The translations under genes and the position numbers were made by a program. The notes under the pieces were generated by a model. That model had not been told where the DNA came from. It did not search any database and saw only the letters and a program-made list of their open reading frames with translations. Positions 18,950-28,800 of a stretch of 64,000 nt of DNA are shown piece after piece. Source of the DNA: VRUE01 sp035605695 (GTDB taxonomy: Bacteria > Actinomycetota > Thermoleophilia > Solirubrobacterales > 70-9); the NCBI GenBank assembly GCA_035605695.1, contig DATNGZ010000019.1:1-64000 (forward strand), given 5' to 3'. Position 1 is the first letter of the stretch, and each line of letters starts with the position of its first letter.

Positions 18950-20451
18950 GGGGTCACCGCCGGACTGGCCGGGCCGACCTGGCCGAGGCCCGCGTTGATG
19001 TCGGGAACCGGATTGCTGTCGCAGCGCACTTCCGGCTTCTTCGGTGGCTTGCCGCCGAGTTGGGGCTGGGTACCAAGGGGCGGTGCGATCGTGTGGGCGT
19101 AGTCGCGCTTGTCCGTGCTCAGGTTTCCGTTCGGGTTTTTCTGTTCGACCAGGACGTTGCCGCCACCCGGCTGCACGCGCAGGAAGGGGCCGTTGCCATC
19201 GAAGTGGGCCCCCCAGCCGGAGAAGTCAGCCAGCGTGTAAAGGAACTCGCGGTAGTTGGGGCCGCCGGTGCTGAACTGGTCGTTGATCGTCTGGTTGAAG
19301 GTCGGGGTGAGGACCTTGGTCGAGCAGAGGCTGATCCGGTTGAGCTGCGGCAGCGTCACGGCCTTGCCCGCCTGGGCGGCGCCGGCAAGGCCAGGGGTGC
19401 CTTCGCGCAGCAGCCTTGCAGTGCCGCCGAGCTCCTTGCCCGAGAGCAATGGCCGCGCCTGTTCGATCCAGGGGCGACCGGCCGCGATCCAGTCGGGCAG
19501 TTCGGCAACCGAGGGCCGCAACTCGATCGCCCAGGCGCGCAGCGGCGGCAGCGTGCGGTTGAGGCTGACCAACGAGCTGTGGAAGGTCTTCAGCGTCGGC
19601 GCCAAGCGGTGGATCGTCGCCGAGAGGTTGGCCGACTGCGCGGCGAGGGCGCCGGTGAAGACGTCGAAGTTGACGATCAGTCCCTTGAGGTCCTCCTCAT
19701 GGCGAGAGAAGGCGCCAAAGGTGCGGCCGGCGCCGGCGACCAACCGGGAGAGATCGCCGGGCTCGGTGCCGAGCAGGGCGTTGGTGACCTGGGAGCTGTA
19801 CTTGCCGGCGTCGCCGCCGTAGTGGAAGGCGCCGTTGAGGGCCTGGGCGGCGGTCTTGCCCTGCACCTCCGGCTCCTGACCCACGTCTTCCGCCGCTGTC
19901 GGCTCATGGGTGAGCGCCGTGCCGTAGCTCTCCAGCAGGTGGCTGAGGTCGGCCCGCACCGGCGCCTGCAGCGCCGTCAGCACCTGGTCGATCTGGACCC
20001 AGGTCGAGGTGTGGCTGACCGGAATCGTGTCGCCGCTGTCCAGGTCCGGCGCGCTGGGGCTGCCGGGGGAGAGGTCGATGAAGAAGTTCCCCTCGAGGAA
20101 GATCCGCGGCCGGATCGCGGCGAAAGCGTCGTTGTGGACCGGCTGGCCTTTGCCTTCGACGGTAAAGGTGACCGTGGTCGCGTCGCCATCGCGTTCGGTC
20201 GAGATCACGCGGCCGACGTCGACGCCGGCGATCCGCACCGGCGAGTTGGTCGAGATGTTGACGCCGTTGCTGAAGGTCGCCTTCAGCTCGTAGCCGTAAC
20301 TGGTGAAGGGCACGTGGCCGGTGAAGGCAAGGTAGGGGCCGATGGTGAAGATCAGCAGGAAGACCACCGCGATCGCGGCGTTGCTCGGGCGCCATTTGAA
20401 GCGGCTGTTCGTCGCCCCTGCCCTGGTGTCTCGCTCCGGCAACCGGCCCAT
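18946..20451 (-). CDS. MCE-family protein, fourth gene of the mce cassette
   Basis: A 501-residue protein with membrane helix about 25-46 (AAIAVVFLLIFTIGPYLAF) and MCE domain about 50-140 (YELKATFSNGVNISTNSPVRIAGVDVGRVISTE, IFLEGNFFIDLSPG). A helical domain and a disordered Pro/Gly-rich tail follow. Both ends overlap the flanking mce genes, at 20451 by a single shared base. Confidence 0.88.
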   Translation of the reverse strand: MGRLPERDTRAGATNSRFKWRPSNAAIAVVFLLIFTIGPYLAFTGHVPFTSYGYELKATFSNGVNISTNSPVRIAGVDVGRVISTERDGDATTVTFTVEGKGQPVHNDAFAAIRPRIFLEGNFFIDLSPGSPSAPDLDSGDTIPVSHTSTWVQIDQVLTALQAPVRADLSHLLESYGTALTHEPTAAEDVGQEPEVQGKTAAQALNGAFHYGGDAGKYSSQVTNALLGTEPGDLSRLVAGAGRTFGAFSRHEEDLKGLIVNFDVFTGALAAQSANLSATIHRLAPTLKTFHSSLVSLNRTLPPLRAWAIELRPSVAELPDWIAAGRPWIEQARPLLSGKELGGTARLLREGTPGLAGAAQAGKAVTLPQLNRISLCSTKVLTPTFNQTINDQFSTGGPNYREFLYTLADFSGWGAHFDGNGPFLRVQPGGGNVLVEQKNPNGNLSTDKRDYAHTIAPPLGTQPQLGGKPPKKPEVRCDSNPVPDINAGLGQVGPASPAVTP

Positions 20452-21884
20452 TACTTTTCTTCCCCCTTCTGCTTTTCCGACTGTTCGGCGGTTTCTATGC
20501 CGTTATTGGGGGGGGTGTTGCCGATCCTCGTCACGCCAACTTCGAAATTCTCGTTGCCGGCCTCGCACTCTTTTGGTTGCCCGGGGGCAGCGGTGTTTGG
20601 ATAGGGATTGGAGTGCAGGTGGTTGAGCGGGTCCGTGCCACCGCCGTTGGCGGGCGCCGACGCAGGGCTGCCCTCAGAATTAGGACCTTCCGGGGGCTCG
20701 AAGGTGATTGCGTTGAACCAGCCGCCCAGACCGTTGTTTTCGCCGCTGCCGGCGACATTGCGGAAGGCAAGGCTGAGGTAGTTACAGGTCGTCTGCGCCG
20801 GAGCGATGAACCTGATCGCCGGCGCCAGCAGTTCGTTGGTGTTGGTCAGCAGATCAAGGCCGTTGAAGGCGCCGGGCGCCTGTTGCAGGGCGAGCAGGGC
20901 GTCGGCGGTCGGTGGCAGCTGAGCGTAGAGCGTCGGCGAGGAGTTGAGGACCGGAATGCCGGTGCGCAGAGCGGCGGCGATCGTCGGCGAGGTTTCGCCA
21001 AGCGCCTTCGCACCGGGCCTGAGTGCGGTGAAGAAACGTTCGGAGTCACGCAGGAAGGGTCGCAGCGCCGGCAGGTCTTCGGTCGCCGCATCGAGGGTTT
21101 CGGGACCCTTGGAGATCGTTTCCTGGATGTATGGACGCGAGACGCGGGCGAAGGCGGCGAAGGTGCGGTCGAGGCCGGCGAACATGCTTGCCTGCTGCTC
21201 GGCGACCGGGGCCACGGTGGCCGAGAGGCTCTCCAGGGCGCGCCAGAATTCGCCGAAGCCGGTACTCGGCGAGACCAGGTTCGCCAGCGCCGGCTGGCCG
21301 CTTTCGATCAGCTGGCGCAGGGCGACGAAGGCGTTGTTGAGCTGCGGGCCGCGGCCGGCCAGGCCGTTGCCGAAGCCGGCCAGGTTGCGCTGGATCGCGG
21401 TCCTGGTTTTTTCGTCGAACATGTCGAAGAACTGGTCAATGTCGACCGGTTCGGGCCGCGCGGCGGAGCGCGGGATCGTTTCGCCGGCAGCAAAGCCCTG
21501 CTTCGAGTCACCGGGGACGATCTGCACGTACTTAAGACCGAGCGGCGATTTGGGCCGGATGATCATCGTCGAGTTGACCGGCAGTGGCTGCACGTTCTTG
21601 TCGAGGCTGAGGCTGAGTTCGGCCGAGACCCTGCCACCCTCTTCCTGCACCGGCACCACCGACTTGACCACGCCGACCCGGGCACCGCCGATCCGCACCT
21701 CGTTGCCCTTGACCAGTGCATTGGCGTTGGGGACGCGGGCCTTGAGGTTGTAGGTGGAGACAAAAGGCAGGCCGTTGTTGGCGTTGTAGGCGAGGAAGAC
21801 GGCGACGATTACGACCAGCACCGTGACCGCGCCGACGATCACCGGGCTGCTTGCCACTCCCTGTATGCCGCCGCGGTTTCTCAT
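20451..21884 (-). CDS. MCE-family protein, third gene of the mce cassette
   Basis: A 477-residue protein with membrane helix about 12-33 (SPVIVGAVTVLVVIVAVFLAY) and MCE domain about 40-130 (YNLKARVPNANALVKGNEVRIGGARVGVVKSV, SPLGLKYVQIVPGD). VDIDQFFDMFDEKTRTAIQRNL follows the domain and is shared in form with the first gene of the cassette. Helices extend to about 370, and the tail is disordered with charged repeats. The start overlaps the previous stop by 4 bp. Confidence 0.88.
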   Translation of the reverse strand: MRNRGGIQGVASSPVIVGAVTVLVVIVAVFLAYNANNGLPFVSTYNLKARVPNANALVKGNEVRIGGARVGVVKSVVPVQEEGGRVSAELSLSLDKNVQPLPVNSTMIIRPKSPLGLKYVQIVPGDSKQGFAAGETIPRSAARPEPVDIDQFFDMFDEKTRTAIQRNLAGFGNGLAGRGPQLNNAFVALRQLIESGQPALANLVSPSTGFGEFWRALESLSATVAPVAEQQASMFAGLDRTFAAFARVSRPYIQETISKGPETLDAATEDLPALRPFLRDSERFFTALRPGAKALGETSPTIAAALRTGIPVLNSSPTLYAQLPPTADALLALQQAPGAFNGLDLLTNTNELLAPAIRFIAPAQTTCNYLSLAFRNVAGSGENNGLGGWFNAITFEPPEGPNSEGSPASAPANGGGTDPLNHLHSNPYPNTAAPGQPKECEAGNENFEVGVTRIGNTPPNNGIETAEQSEKQKGEEK

Positions 21885-23407
21885 GGGCCCAGGAGGTAGT
21901 CGAGGAGGGCACGCTGGCGTGGCGCCGGGAGCGCCGTACCGGCGCCGAGCCGGTGACCGTCACCGAGTTTCGGCGTTTCCGACGTGGATGGGTTGGTTGG
22001 GGTGGAGGGCGCGAGGGACGAGAGCGGTTCGCCGGGACGTGCCGAGGTGCCACCGGCTCGCCTCGCTTCTTCTTCTGCAAAGAAGGCGCCCAGGTCGGCA
22101 CTGCTGATCGACGACGTGCCGGCGTTTTCGCCGGTGAATTTGGCCGAGCAACCACTGGCTTCGACCTGGTATTCGAGGCAGTTGGTCAGCGTCGTCAGCA
22201 GGCGGGTGTAGTGACCGTATTTGTCGAAGGCATTGTTCGCTGCGGTGGCGTTGTAGATCAGGTCGACGAGACCATCAAAGCCCTTCGTTTCCTTTGTGCT
22301 TTCAAAGAATTCGGCCAGCTTGGTCGTCGGTTCGGCGCCGGATTGCGCCAGGTCGCGGGCTTTGATCACGAGTGGGTCGACCCGGCGGAAGGTCGGGCCG
22401 GAAAGTTCGCCGTTGACCCCGAGCGACTTCAGCGAGACGGTCGAGGCGGCGGAGAAGGGAGTCAGCAGGCGGGTCGCTTCGGTGAACGACGGCGCCGCCT
22501 TACCCAGCGCGGCGAAGGTCGGCGTGGCGGCGTCGGAGAAGCCCTGCAGGCTGTGCATCGTGGTCCGGAACTCGCGCAGGAAAGCGGGGAACTTCCGCAG
22601 CGAGGCTTCCAGGTCCGCGCCCCGTTCGGCACTGGCCTGCGCGGCGGCGCCCGAGTTGGCGAGGAAGCCCGCGACCTGGGCGCGTTCGCGCGAGAGCGGC
22701 CCGAGGATCTGCTCGGAATCGGCGGCGAGCTGGGTCAGCTGGTCGCGCTGATCGTTGAGGATGCCGAGCAGGCGGTCGATGTCGCGCAGCGCCGGGTTGG
22801 CCCGCTTGACCGCTGCCTCGATGTCGGCGCCACGGCCGGCGAGGCCGGCGCCGAGTTCGTTGAAGATCAAACGGAAGCGCTGGGCGTAGGGAAGTTTGTT
22901 GATGTCGTTGATCAGATCGGGGTCGACGCTGGTGCTGTTGTTGCCGAGCGGCAGCAAGTACTGGCCAGCGCCGGGCTGGCCTGAGGGGACCTGCTTCAGG
23001 GCCGGCGCCGGCGGCGCGCCGGGAGCGCGCGGCACCGTCGGCCGGCAGTCGACGAACTTCTCGCCGATCAGAGACTGCGGGCGGATCAGGCAGCTGGCAT
23101 CGCTGCGAAAATCCTGGAAGCCGGGATCGGTGATCCTCATCACGATCACGGCCTTGCCGGAGACCGACTTTTCCTTGCCGTTCTCGTCGTATGCGTCGGT
23201 TTCCCCCGGCAGGGTGACGCCGACTGACTCGATTTCACCGACGTTGGCGCCGGCAACGCGGACCTGCTCGCCCTTGACCATGAAACCGCCGTTGTCGAAG
23301 ATCGCCCGCACGACGTAGCCTTCGCCGCCGCTGCCGCCGGAGGAGATCAGGACGATCGCGACGATCACCGCCGCGACCAGCGCGCCTATGACGAGTGCTT
23401 TCCTCAT
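21881..23407 (-). CDS. MCE-family protein, second gene of the mce cassette
   Basis: A 508-residue protein with a very short N-terminal tail, membrane helix about 4-24 (ALVIGALVAAVIVAIVLI) and MCE domain about 32-130 (YVVRAIFDNGGFMVKGEQVRVAGANVGEIESV, SLIGEKFVDCRP). It carries extra inserts (DAYDENGKEKS) and a Pro-rich strand region after the domain. The C-terminal region has a CLEYQVEASGC cysteine pair. Coupled by ATGA overlaps on both sides. Confidence 0.88.
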   Translation of the reverse strand: MRKALVIGALVAAVIVAIVLISSGGSGGEGYVVRAIFDNGGFMVKGEQVRVAGANVGEIESVGVTLPGETDAYDENGKEKSVSGKAVIVMRITDPGFQDFRSDASCLIRPQSLIGEKFVDCRPTVPRAPGAPPAPALKQVPSGQPGAGQYLLPLGNNSTSVDPDLINDINKLPYAQRFRLIFNELGAGLAGRGADIEAAVKRANPALRDIDRLLGILNDQRDQLTQLAADSEQILGPLSRERAQVAGFLANSGAAAQASAERGADLEASLRKFPAFLREFRTTMHSLQGFSDAATPTFAALGKAAPSFTEATRLLTPFSAASTVSLKSLGVNGELSGPTFRRVDPLVIKARDLAQSGAEPTTKLAEFFESTKETKGFDGLVDLIYNATAANNAFDKYGHYTRLLTTLTNCLEYQVEASGCSAKFTGENAGTSSISSADLGAFFAEEEARRAGGTSARPGEPLSSLAPSTPTNPSTSETPKLGDGHRLGAGTALPAPRQRALLDYLLGP

Positions 23408-24810
23408 GGGCCGGGTGGCGCGTCGGCCGGGTTGCAGTCGGACGTGGTCACGCCGGAGCCGCCGTGCGGCGGTTCGACGAAGGGGTTGGAGCCGTCGGCG
23501 GCGTTTGCAGCCGCCCCGCCGGGACAGCGGCGCTTGACCCCGGCCGATTCGCCGAACGGTGCGTACTGTTCGCTCGGCGCGATCGGTTCAAGGCTGCGGT
23601 TGCCGCCGTTGAATTTGAAGAGGTTGAGGTTGGCGAAGCTGGCGCGGACGTAGTGGCCGTCGCCGTCGTAGGGCGCGCTGACCTGGCCCAGCTTGGCGAA
23701 GCCGTTGAAGAGGTCCGGCGAGTAAGCGCGGATGAAGTTGAGGTTGGGCTGGAAGCCCGCGATCGCACCTTCGACATGGGGGAATGCTCTGGAGGCACGC
23801 CGCTGCACCGCCGGCAGCGTGGCCAGCAGTTCCGCCGTGTCGTTGGCAAAGCCCTTGCGGCGGACCGAGAGGCGAAGGTTCTTGAAGACCGGGACCGCCT
23901 TCGAGAGCACCGGGCGGAGTTCGCCAAGGAAGGGCGCGAGATCCTTGGTCGCCGTCTTCGAGGTGTCGATCAGCGGTTCGACGTCGTCGAGGGCGGCACG
24001 CAGGTTGACGAAGGTCGTGTTGGCCTGGCGGAAGGTCGGCGGCAGCAGCTGCAGGCTCTGGCTGAGCGCCGTGTTCTGGCTGGCGATCGCGCCGAATGCG
24101 GCGTTGGCGTTAGCGATCGCGCTGGCGAGCTCGGCGCCGCGTTCGGAGACCGCCGTGCCCAGCCTGCTCGAGCTGACCAGGAAACGGGCGAAGAGCTTTT
24201 CGTCGGCGTTGAGGTCACCGGCGAAGGCGCCGGCGCGGTTGAGACCGACGCCGAGGTATTTGAAGGTCCGGTTGGCGTCGCTGCCGCGGCCGGCATAAAC
24301 CCCGGCGTTGCCCTTGATGAAGTTGGCGAGCCCACGCCGCACCGGCGCGGGGAAGGTGTTGAAGAACTGGTCGATGTCGACCGGGGTGGTGGTCGAGGCA
24401 AGGCCGAACGTAGCGTCGTTATCCAGCGCCGGGTTGCTGTTCGGGCCGGGGCTGATCGAGACGTAATGGTTGGCGACGCCGGAGAGCGAGGTCGCCCGGA
24501 TCGTCGCCGTGCTCCCCTCGTGCAGCTCCTGGCTGACGCTGACGACGACCTTGGCCAGGTTGTCGTCGGTCAACTCGATGCTTTCGACCGAGCCGACCGG
24601 CTGGCCGCCAATTAGCACCTGGTTGTCGGGCACGAGCTGGCTGGCGTTCTGAAAGAGCAGGTTGTACTTGTGTTCGCTGCCGCCGCTGAAGATGACGACG
24701 GCGAGGGCGATGACCGCGATGGCAAGGACCGCGATGACCGCGATCCGCACAGGGGTGATCCCCCGGCTTTGTGCCGAGCCTTTTTCCTCGCCTGAGGTGT
24801 TGGCAGCCAC
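23404..24810 (-). CDS. MCE-family protein, first gene of the mce cassette
   Basis: A 468-residue protein with membrane helix about 22-42 (IAVIAVLAIAVIALAVVIF) and MCE domain about 48-125 (YNLLFQNASQLVPDNQVLIGGQPVGSVESIEL, SLSGVANHYVSISPG). A VDIDQFFNTFPAPVRRGL segment and a helical barrel-like region follow, with a short Cys-containing tail. I prefer GTG 24810 (VAANTSGEEKG); an in-frame GTG at 24888 would add 26 basic, unconserved-looking residues. No yrbE/mlaE permease gene lies upstream. The divergent secreted-protein gene starts at 24993. Confidence 0.85.
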   Translation of the reverse strand: MAANTSGEEKGSAQSRGITPVRIAVIAVLAIAVIALAVVIFSGGSEHKYNLLFQNASQLVPDNQVLIGGQPVGSVESIELTDDNLAKVVVSVSQELHEGSTATIRATSLSGVANHYVSISPGPNSNPALDNDATFGLASTTTPVDIDQFFNTFPAPVRRGLANFIKGNAGVYAGRGSDANRTFKYLGVGLNRAGAFAGDLNADEKLFARFLVSSSRLGTAVSERGAELASAIANANAAFGAIASQNTALSQSLQLLPPTFRQANTTFVNLRAALDDVEPLIDTSKTATKDLAPFLGELRPVLSKAVPVFKNLRLSVRRKGFANDTAELLATLPAVQRRASRAFPHVEGAIAGFQPNLNFIRAYSPDLFNGFAKLGQVSAPYDGDGHYVRASFANLNLFKFNGGNRSLEPIAPSEQYAPFGESAGVKRRCPGGAAANAADGSNPFVEPPHGGSGVTTSDCNPADAPPGP

Positions 24811-24992
24811 GGATCGTCGCTTGCGGTTCCCCGGCCTCCGATTCCGGCAGAACGGCTGGCGAATCGTATCCGAGCGACCAGCTGCCACGCACGAGCTGAG
24901 CAGTGACTTAACTGGAATTCAACGCGCTACTCTGGACCTGCGGTGCGGTTAAGGGACTGGGAGGCGCTTGGCCAAATCGAAGAGGAGCGGAA

Positions 24993-25802
24993 ATGCCGAT
25001 GCGCAAACGCCTGACCTTTGCTGTTGCCATGGCTGTTGGTGCAGCCATCATTATCGTCGCCGCGGCCAGCGGCGCGCAGTCGCCGGTGCTGACCGCGCCC
25101 GACGGCAACACCCAGAGCATCGCGGTCAAGTTCACCCCGCAGAAGCTCTCGAAGAAAACGGCGGAACCGGTGACGCTGGAGGTGACTACCGCTACAACCA
25201 CGACCAATCCCGCCGCCAACAAAGGGGCGCCGATCCCCGCTGTAGAGGCGATCGTCGACTTTCCCAAAGGGACGAAGATCTTCAGCAAGGGTTACCCCAC
25301 CTGCGATGCCGGGCTGATTCAGAACACCTCAACCGAAGCCGCGCTCGAAGCCTGCAAAAAAGCCAAGATCGGTGGCGGTGAGGGTACGGCGGACCTCGTG
25401 GTCGGCGAAAGGATCTTCCCGGTGACGACGACGATCACGGCCTTCAACGGCGTCGCTGTCGGCGGCAAGCCGGTGATTCTTCTCCACACCTACAGCCAGT
25501 CGCCGATACAGACCACCCTGGTGCTGGTCGGCGCCGTAAGCAACCTCAACAAGGAAGGCTACGGGCCGCGACTCGACGTCACGATTCCGCTGATCGCCGG
25601 CGGCCAGGGGGCGATCACCGGCTTCCACGTGAAAATCTTCAAGAAGTTCCGCTACAAGGGCCAGCTGCGCAGCTACGTCAGCGCCACCTGCGCGACGAAG
25701 AAGCTGAAGTCACGCGGGAAATTCGTCTTCAAGGACGGTGAATCGCTGACCCCGGAACTGAGCGGGAAGTGCAGCCAGAAGCCGGAAGCAAGGAAAAAGT
25801 AG
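24993..25802 (+). CDS. Secreted protein, paralogue 2, divergent from the mce cassette
   Basis: A 269-residue protein with signal peptide about 1-28 (RKRLTFAVAMAVGAAIIIVAAASGAQS). AGAGGAGCGG-like purines end a few bases before ATG 24993. The mature protein shares the family blocks with the products at 8545 and 29255: AIVDFPKGTKIFSKGYPTC, EACKKAKIGGG, ITAFNGVAVGGKPVILLHTYSQSPIQ, PLIAGGQGAITGFHVKIFKKFRYKG and a final Cys. It shares the control region with the mce cassette and ends 9 bp from the MMPL gene, so a role in the same envelope process is likely but unproven. Confidence 0.68.
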   Translation: MPMRKRLTFAVAMAVGAAIIIVAAASGAQSPVLTAPDGNTQSIAVKFTPQKLSKKTAEPVTLEVTTATTTTNPAANKGAPIPAVEAIVDFPKGTKIFSKGYPTCDAGLIQNTSTEAALEACKKAKIGGGEGTADLVVGERIFPVTTTITAFNGVAVGGKPVILLHTYSQSPIQTTLVLVGAVSNLNKEGYGPRLDVTIPLIAGGQGAITGFHVKIFKKFRYKGQLRSYVSATCATKKLKSRGKFVFKDGESLTPELSGKCSQKPEARKK

Positions 25803-25811
25803 CGCTGGCGC

Positions 25812-28800
25812 TCAGACGTTGAGCCGCGGCAGCGATCGCTCCAACCAGCGCGGCAGCCACCAGACCCGGTCGCCGATCAGCAGCATCAGCGCCGGTAGAA
25901 GGACAATGCGGACCACGGTGGCGTCGAGAATTACCGCGACGGTCAGTCCCACGCCGAGCTGGCTGACCGTCGCGATCGGCGTCCCGGCGAAGGCGATGAA
26001 GACGGCCAGCATGATCACCGCGGCGCCGGTGATCACCCGCGCCGTCTTCTCGAGGCCGAATTCAATCGCGGCGGCGTTGTCGCCCTCGAGGTCGTAGTGC
26101 TCGCGCATCCTCACCAACAGGAAGACCGCGTAATCGATCGATAGCCCGAAGACGATGCCGAAGATCATCACCGCCCCGACCGCGTCGACATAGGTGCGCC
26201 CACCCAGCGGCCAGCCATCGGGAACGTTGGTGAGCAGGGTGAGGATGCCGAAGGCGACGCCGACCGTGACCAGGTTGAGGCCGACCGCGATCGCCGCCAG
26301 CGGCAGCGCCCGCAGGACGAGGATCAGGACGAGGAAGGTGGCGAGCGTGATCGCCGCGACTATGTAAGGGATCTGGTCTTTGGTCACGCGGCTGTAGGTG
26401 TTGAGGGTCGGCGGACCACCGGCGACCCCGGTGATGACGTTGGCTTCCTTGCCGAGCGCGTCGGCGTCTTCTTCAAGCGTCTTGTTGAGCGCGATCGAAC
26501 CGGGTGAGTTGAAGCCGTAGCGCGAGAAGACGGTGATCGTCGCCGCTTGACCGCCGCCGTTGATGTCGACCGCTTCGGAGGCCCGTTCGTGGGCGCGACC
26601 GCGTGTGCCGTCGAGCGCCGAGAGAACAAAGTAGCCCGAGTTGAAGATCCCCGGCGAGGTGCGGCGCAGTCTGGCAGCGCGTTTGTTGAGGCTGTCGCTC
26701 TGCGAGAGCACCCGGACCGCGATGCGGCGGGAGCCGGACTGCAGCGGGTAGGACTGGCTGTAGCCCTCGGCGAGGCTGCGCTGGAGTTCGGTCGTGCCGC
26801 CGGTGAGCCGGGTCAGGCCGCCCGCCAGGGCGCTGGCGCCGTTACCGAGGCGGTCCAGACCGCCCGCCAGCCTCGTCGTTTCCCGGTCGATCCTCGCCGC
26901 CTGTTTGGCGACTTCCTTGCCACCGGCGGAGATTTTGTAGAGGCCTTCCGAGAGCCGTTTGGCGCCCGTCGCAAGTGTTTCGATATGGGAGGTTTCCGAA
27001 GAGATCCAGCGTGAGACTTCCTGCCCTTCTTCGGCGTCGTCGAGCAGGCGAGCCTGCAGGGCGGTGAGTTCGGTCGGCAATCCGGCGTATTCGGGAGCGT
27101 AGGGCTGACCTGTGGCTGGATTGGTTCCACTGATCGCTGCCGTGGCATTGCGGACGGCTTCGAGCGCGGGCCCATAGTTGGGATCCGACTTGCCCGAAGT
27201 CATCCCCTCAAGCTGTTTCAAGGCCGCTGCCAGTTGTTCGGCACCTGCCTGCGCGGCGGCTTGGAGCTGGGGTGCCTTGATATTGGCGTCGCCGAAGAGG
27301 GCCTTCTGAAGTTTGTGCGACCTCCGCAAGGCGTTGTTGCGAAGGTTGGTGGCGACATCGGGAAGACCGAGCTTCAGCTGGAAGCCGCCGAGCGCGGCGC
27401 GGGACTGCGCCTTTGACAGCTTCTTGGTTCCTTTCGCGAACTTGCCGAGACCAACCACGGCTTCCTGGGAGCCGGCGGCGGCCTGACCGAGGCCGGTTGC
27501 GATCGCGATCGCTCCCTCTTCGGCCTTGCCGGACCCTTCGGCAAGCAGCCCAGCCCCGGCGGTTGCTTGCGAGAGCCCCGAGCGCACCGTGGCGACGGCG
27601 GTGGCGACGCGACCCAGATTTCGTCCCAGCCGCGCCACGTTTGCCAGCGGCCCGACTTTTTCGTTGGAAGAAAGCACCCCGGCGAAGGTTTTGCGCAGCG
27701 GTTCCACGGCCTTCGAGACCTGTTCGGGACCGACCACGTTCTGCACCCCCGGCGTGGCCGCGATGCGCCGCTGCCAGCGACTCAGCGCGGCGAGGCGCTG
27801 GGGCTCGGTGATCGTGCCTTCTTTGGCCGCGGCGACGATCGTGAACGGCGCTTCGTAGCCGCCGCCGAAGGCGTGCTGAATTCGTTCCGCATCCTGGCGA
27901 GCAGGGTCGTCATGAGGAAGCTGGCCAACGCTGAAGGGGCCGGTCTTGAGCGCGATCGCCGGCGCTGCCAAGACCAGCACCACGCCGCCGATCAGCGCCG
28001 CGACCGGGGCGGGCCGGCGGAGGGCGGCGGAGACGACGGTCATCAATCGCGAGCGCTCGCCGTTGGGCTTGCGACCGATCCGCCAGCGGTCGATGTTGGG
28101 ACCGAGCAGGACGAGGATCGGCGGGCCGAGCAGCGTCGCCACGACCACGGTCAGCACCACGACCATCGCCAGCGTGCCGGCCAGCGAAGCAAGCAGGACC
28201 CCCGGGACGATGAAGAAGGCGACGGCCATCGACAGCACCAGGGTGCTGCCGGCGAAGATCGTCGTGCGGCCGGCAGTGCGGCGGGTGGTCCAGGCCGCGT
28301 CAAGCGGGTCGGCGCCGGCGGCGATCTCCTCGCGGAACCGCGAGACCATCAAGAGGGCGTAGTCCACCCCCAACGCCAGCCCCATCATCGAGCAGACGGT
28401 CAGGGCCAGCGCGCTGACGTCGAACCAGTTGGTGAGGATCGCCAGCATGCCGCGCGAGGCGAAGACCGCGATCGCGCCGAAACCGAGCGGGACCGCCGCC
28501 GCCACCGGCGAGCGGAAGACGAGCAGGAGGACGAGCAGGAGGACCGGCAGGGCGATCAGCTCGGCCCGCTCGCCGCCGCTGATCGACTCGTCCTGGACCG
28601 AACGCAAAAGCGTGGCGAAGCCGCTCTGCGTGGCGCGCACCGGCGAGTGGATCGATTCTTCGATCGCCTGGTTGACCAGCGGCACCCGGTCGTTGACGGC
28701 CTTGTCGAGGTCGTCGTGGAAGTCGGCGACGATCAGCGCTCGATCGGGGCTGGGCCGCAGCTGCCCGACGGTGCCGACGTCCCAGGGCGAGAGCGTGGTC

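Noticed and set aside
16389..20604. Long plus-strand frames opposite the mce genes
   Set aside because: They are antisense shadows rich in Gly/Arg/Val; the minus-strand frames have membrane helices, MCE domains and coupled starts and stops.
25621..25636. A second parS-like sequence (CTTCCACGTGAAAA) inside a secreted-protein gene
   Set aside because: Both outer positions differ from the 14-base core and it lies 30 kb from the origin in coding sequence; likely chance.
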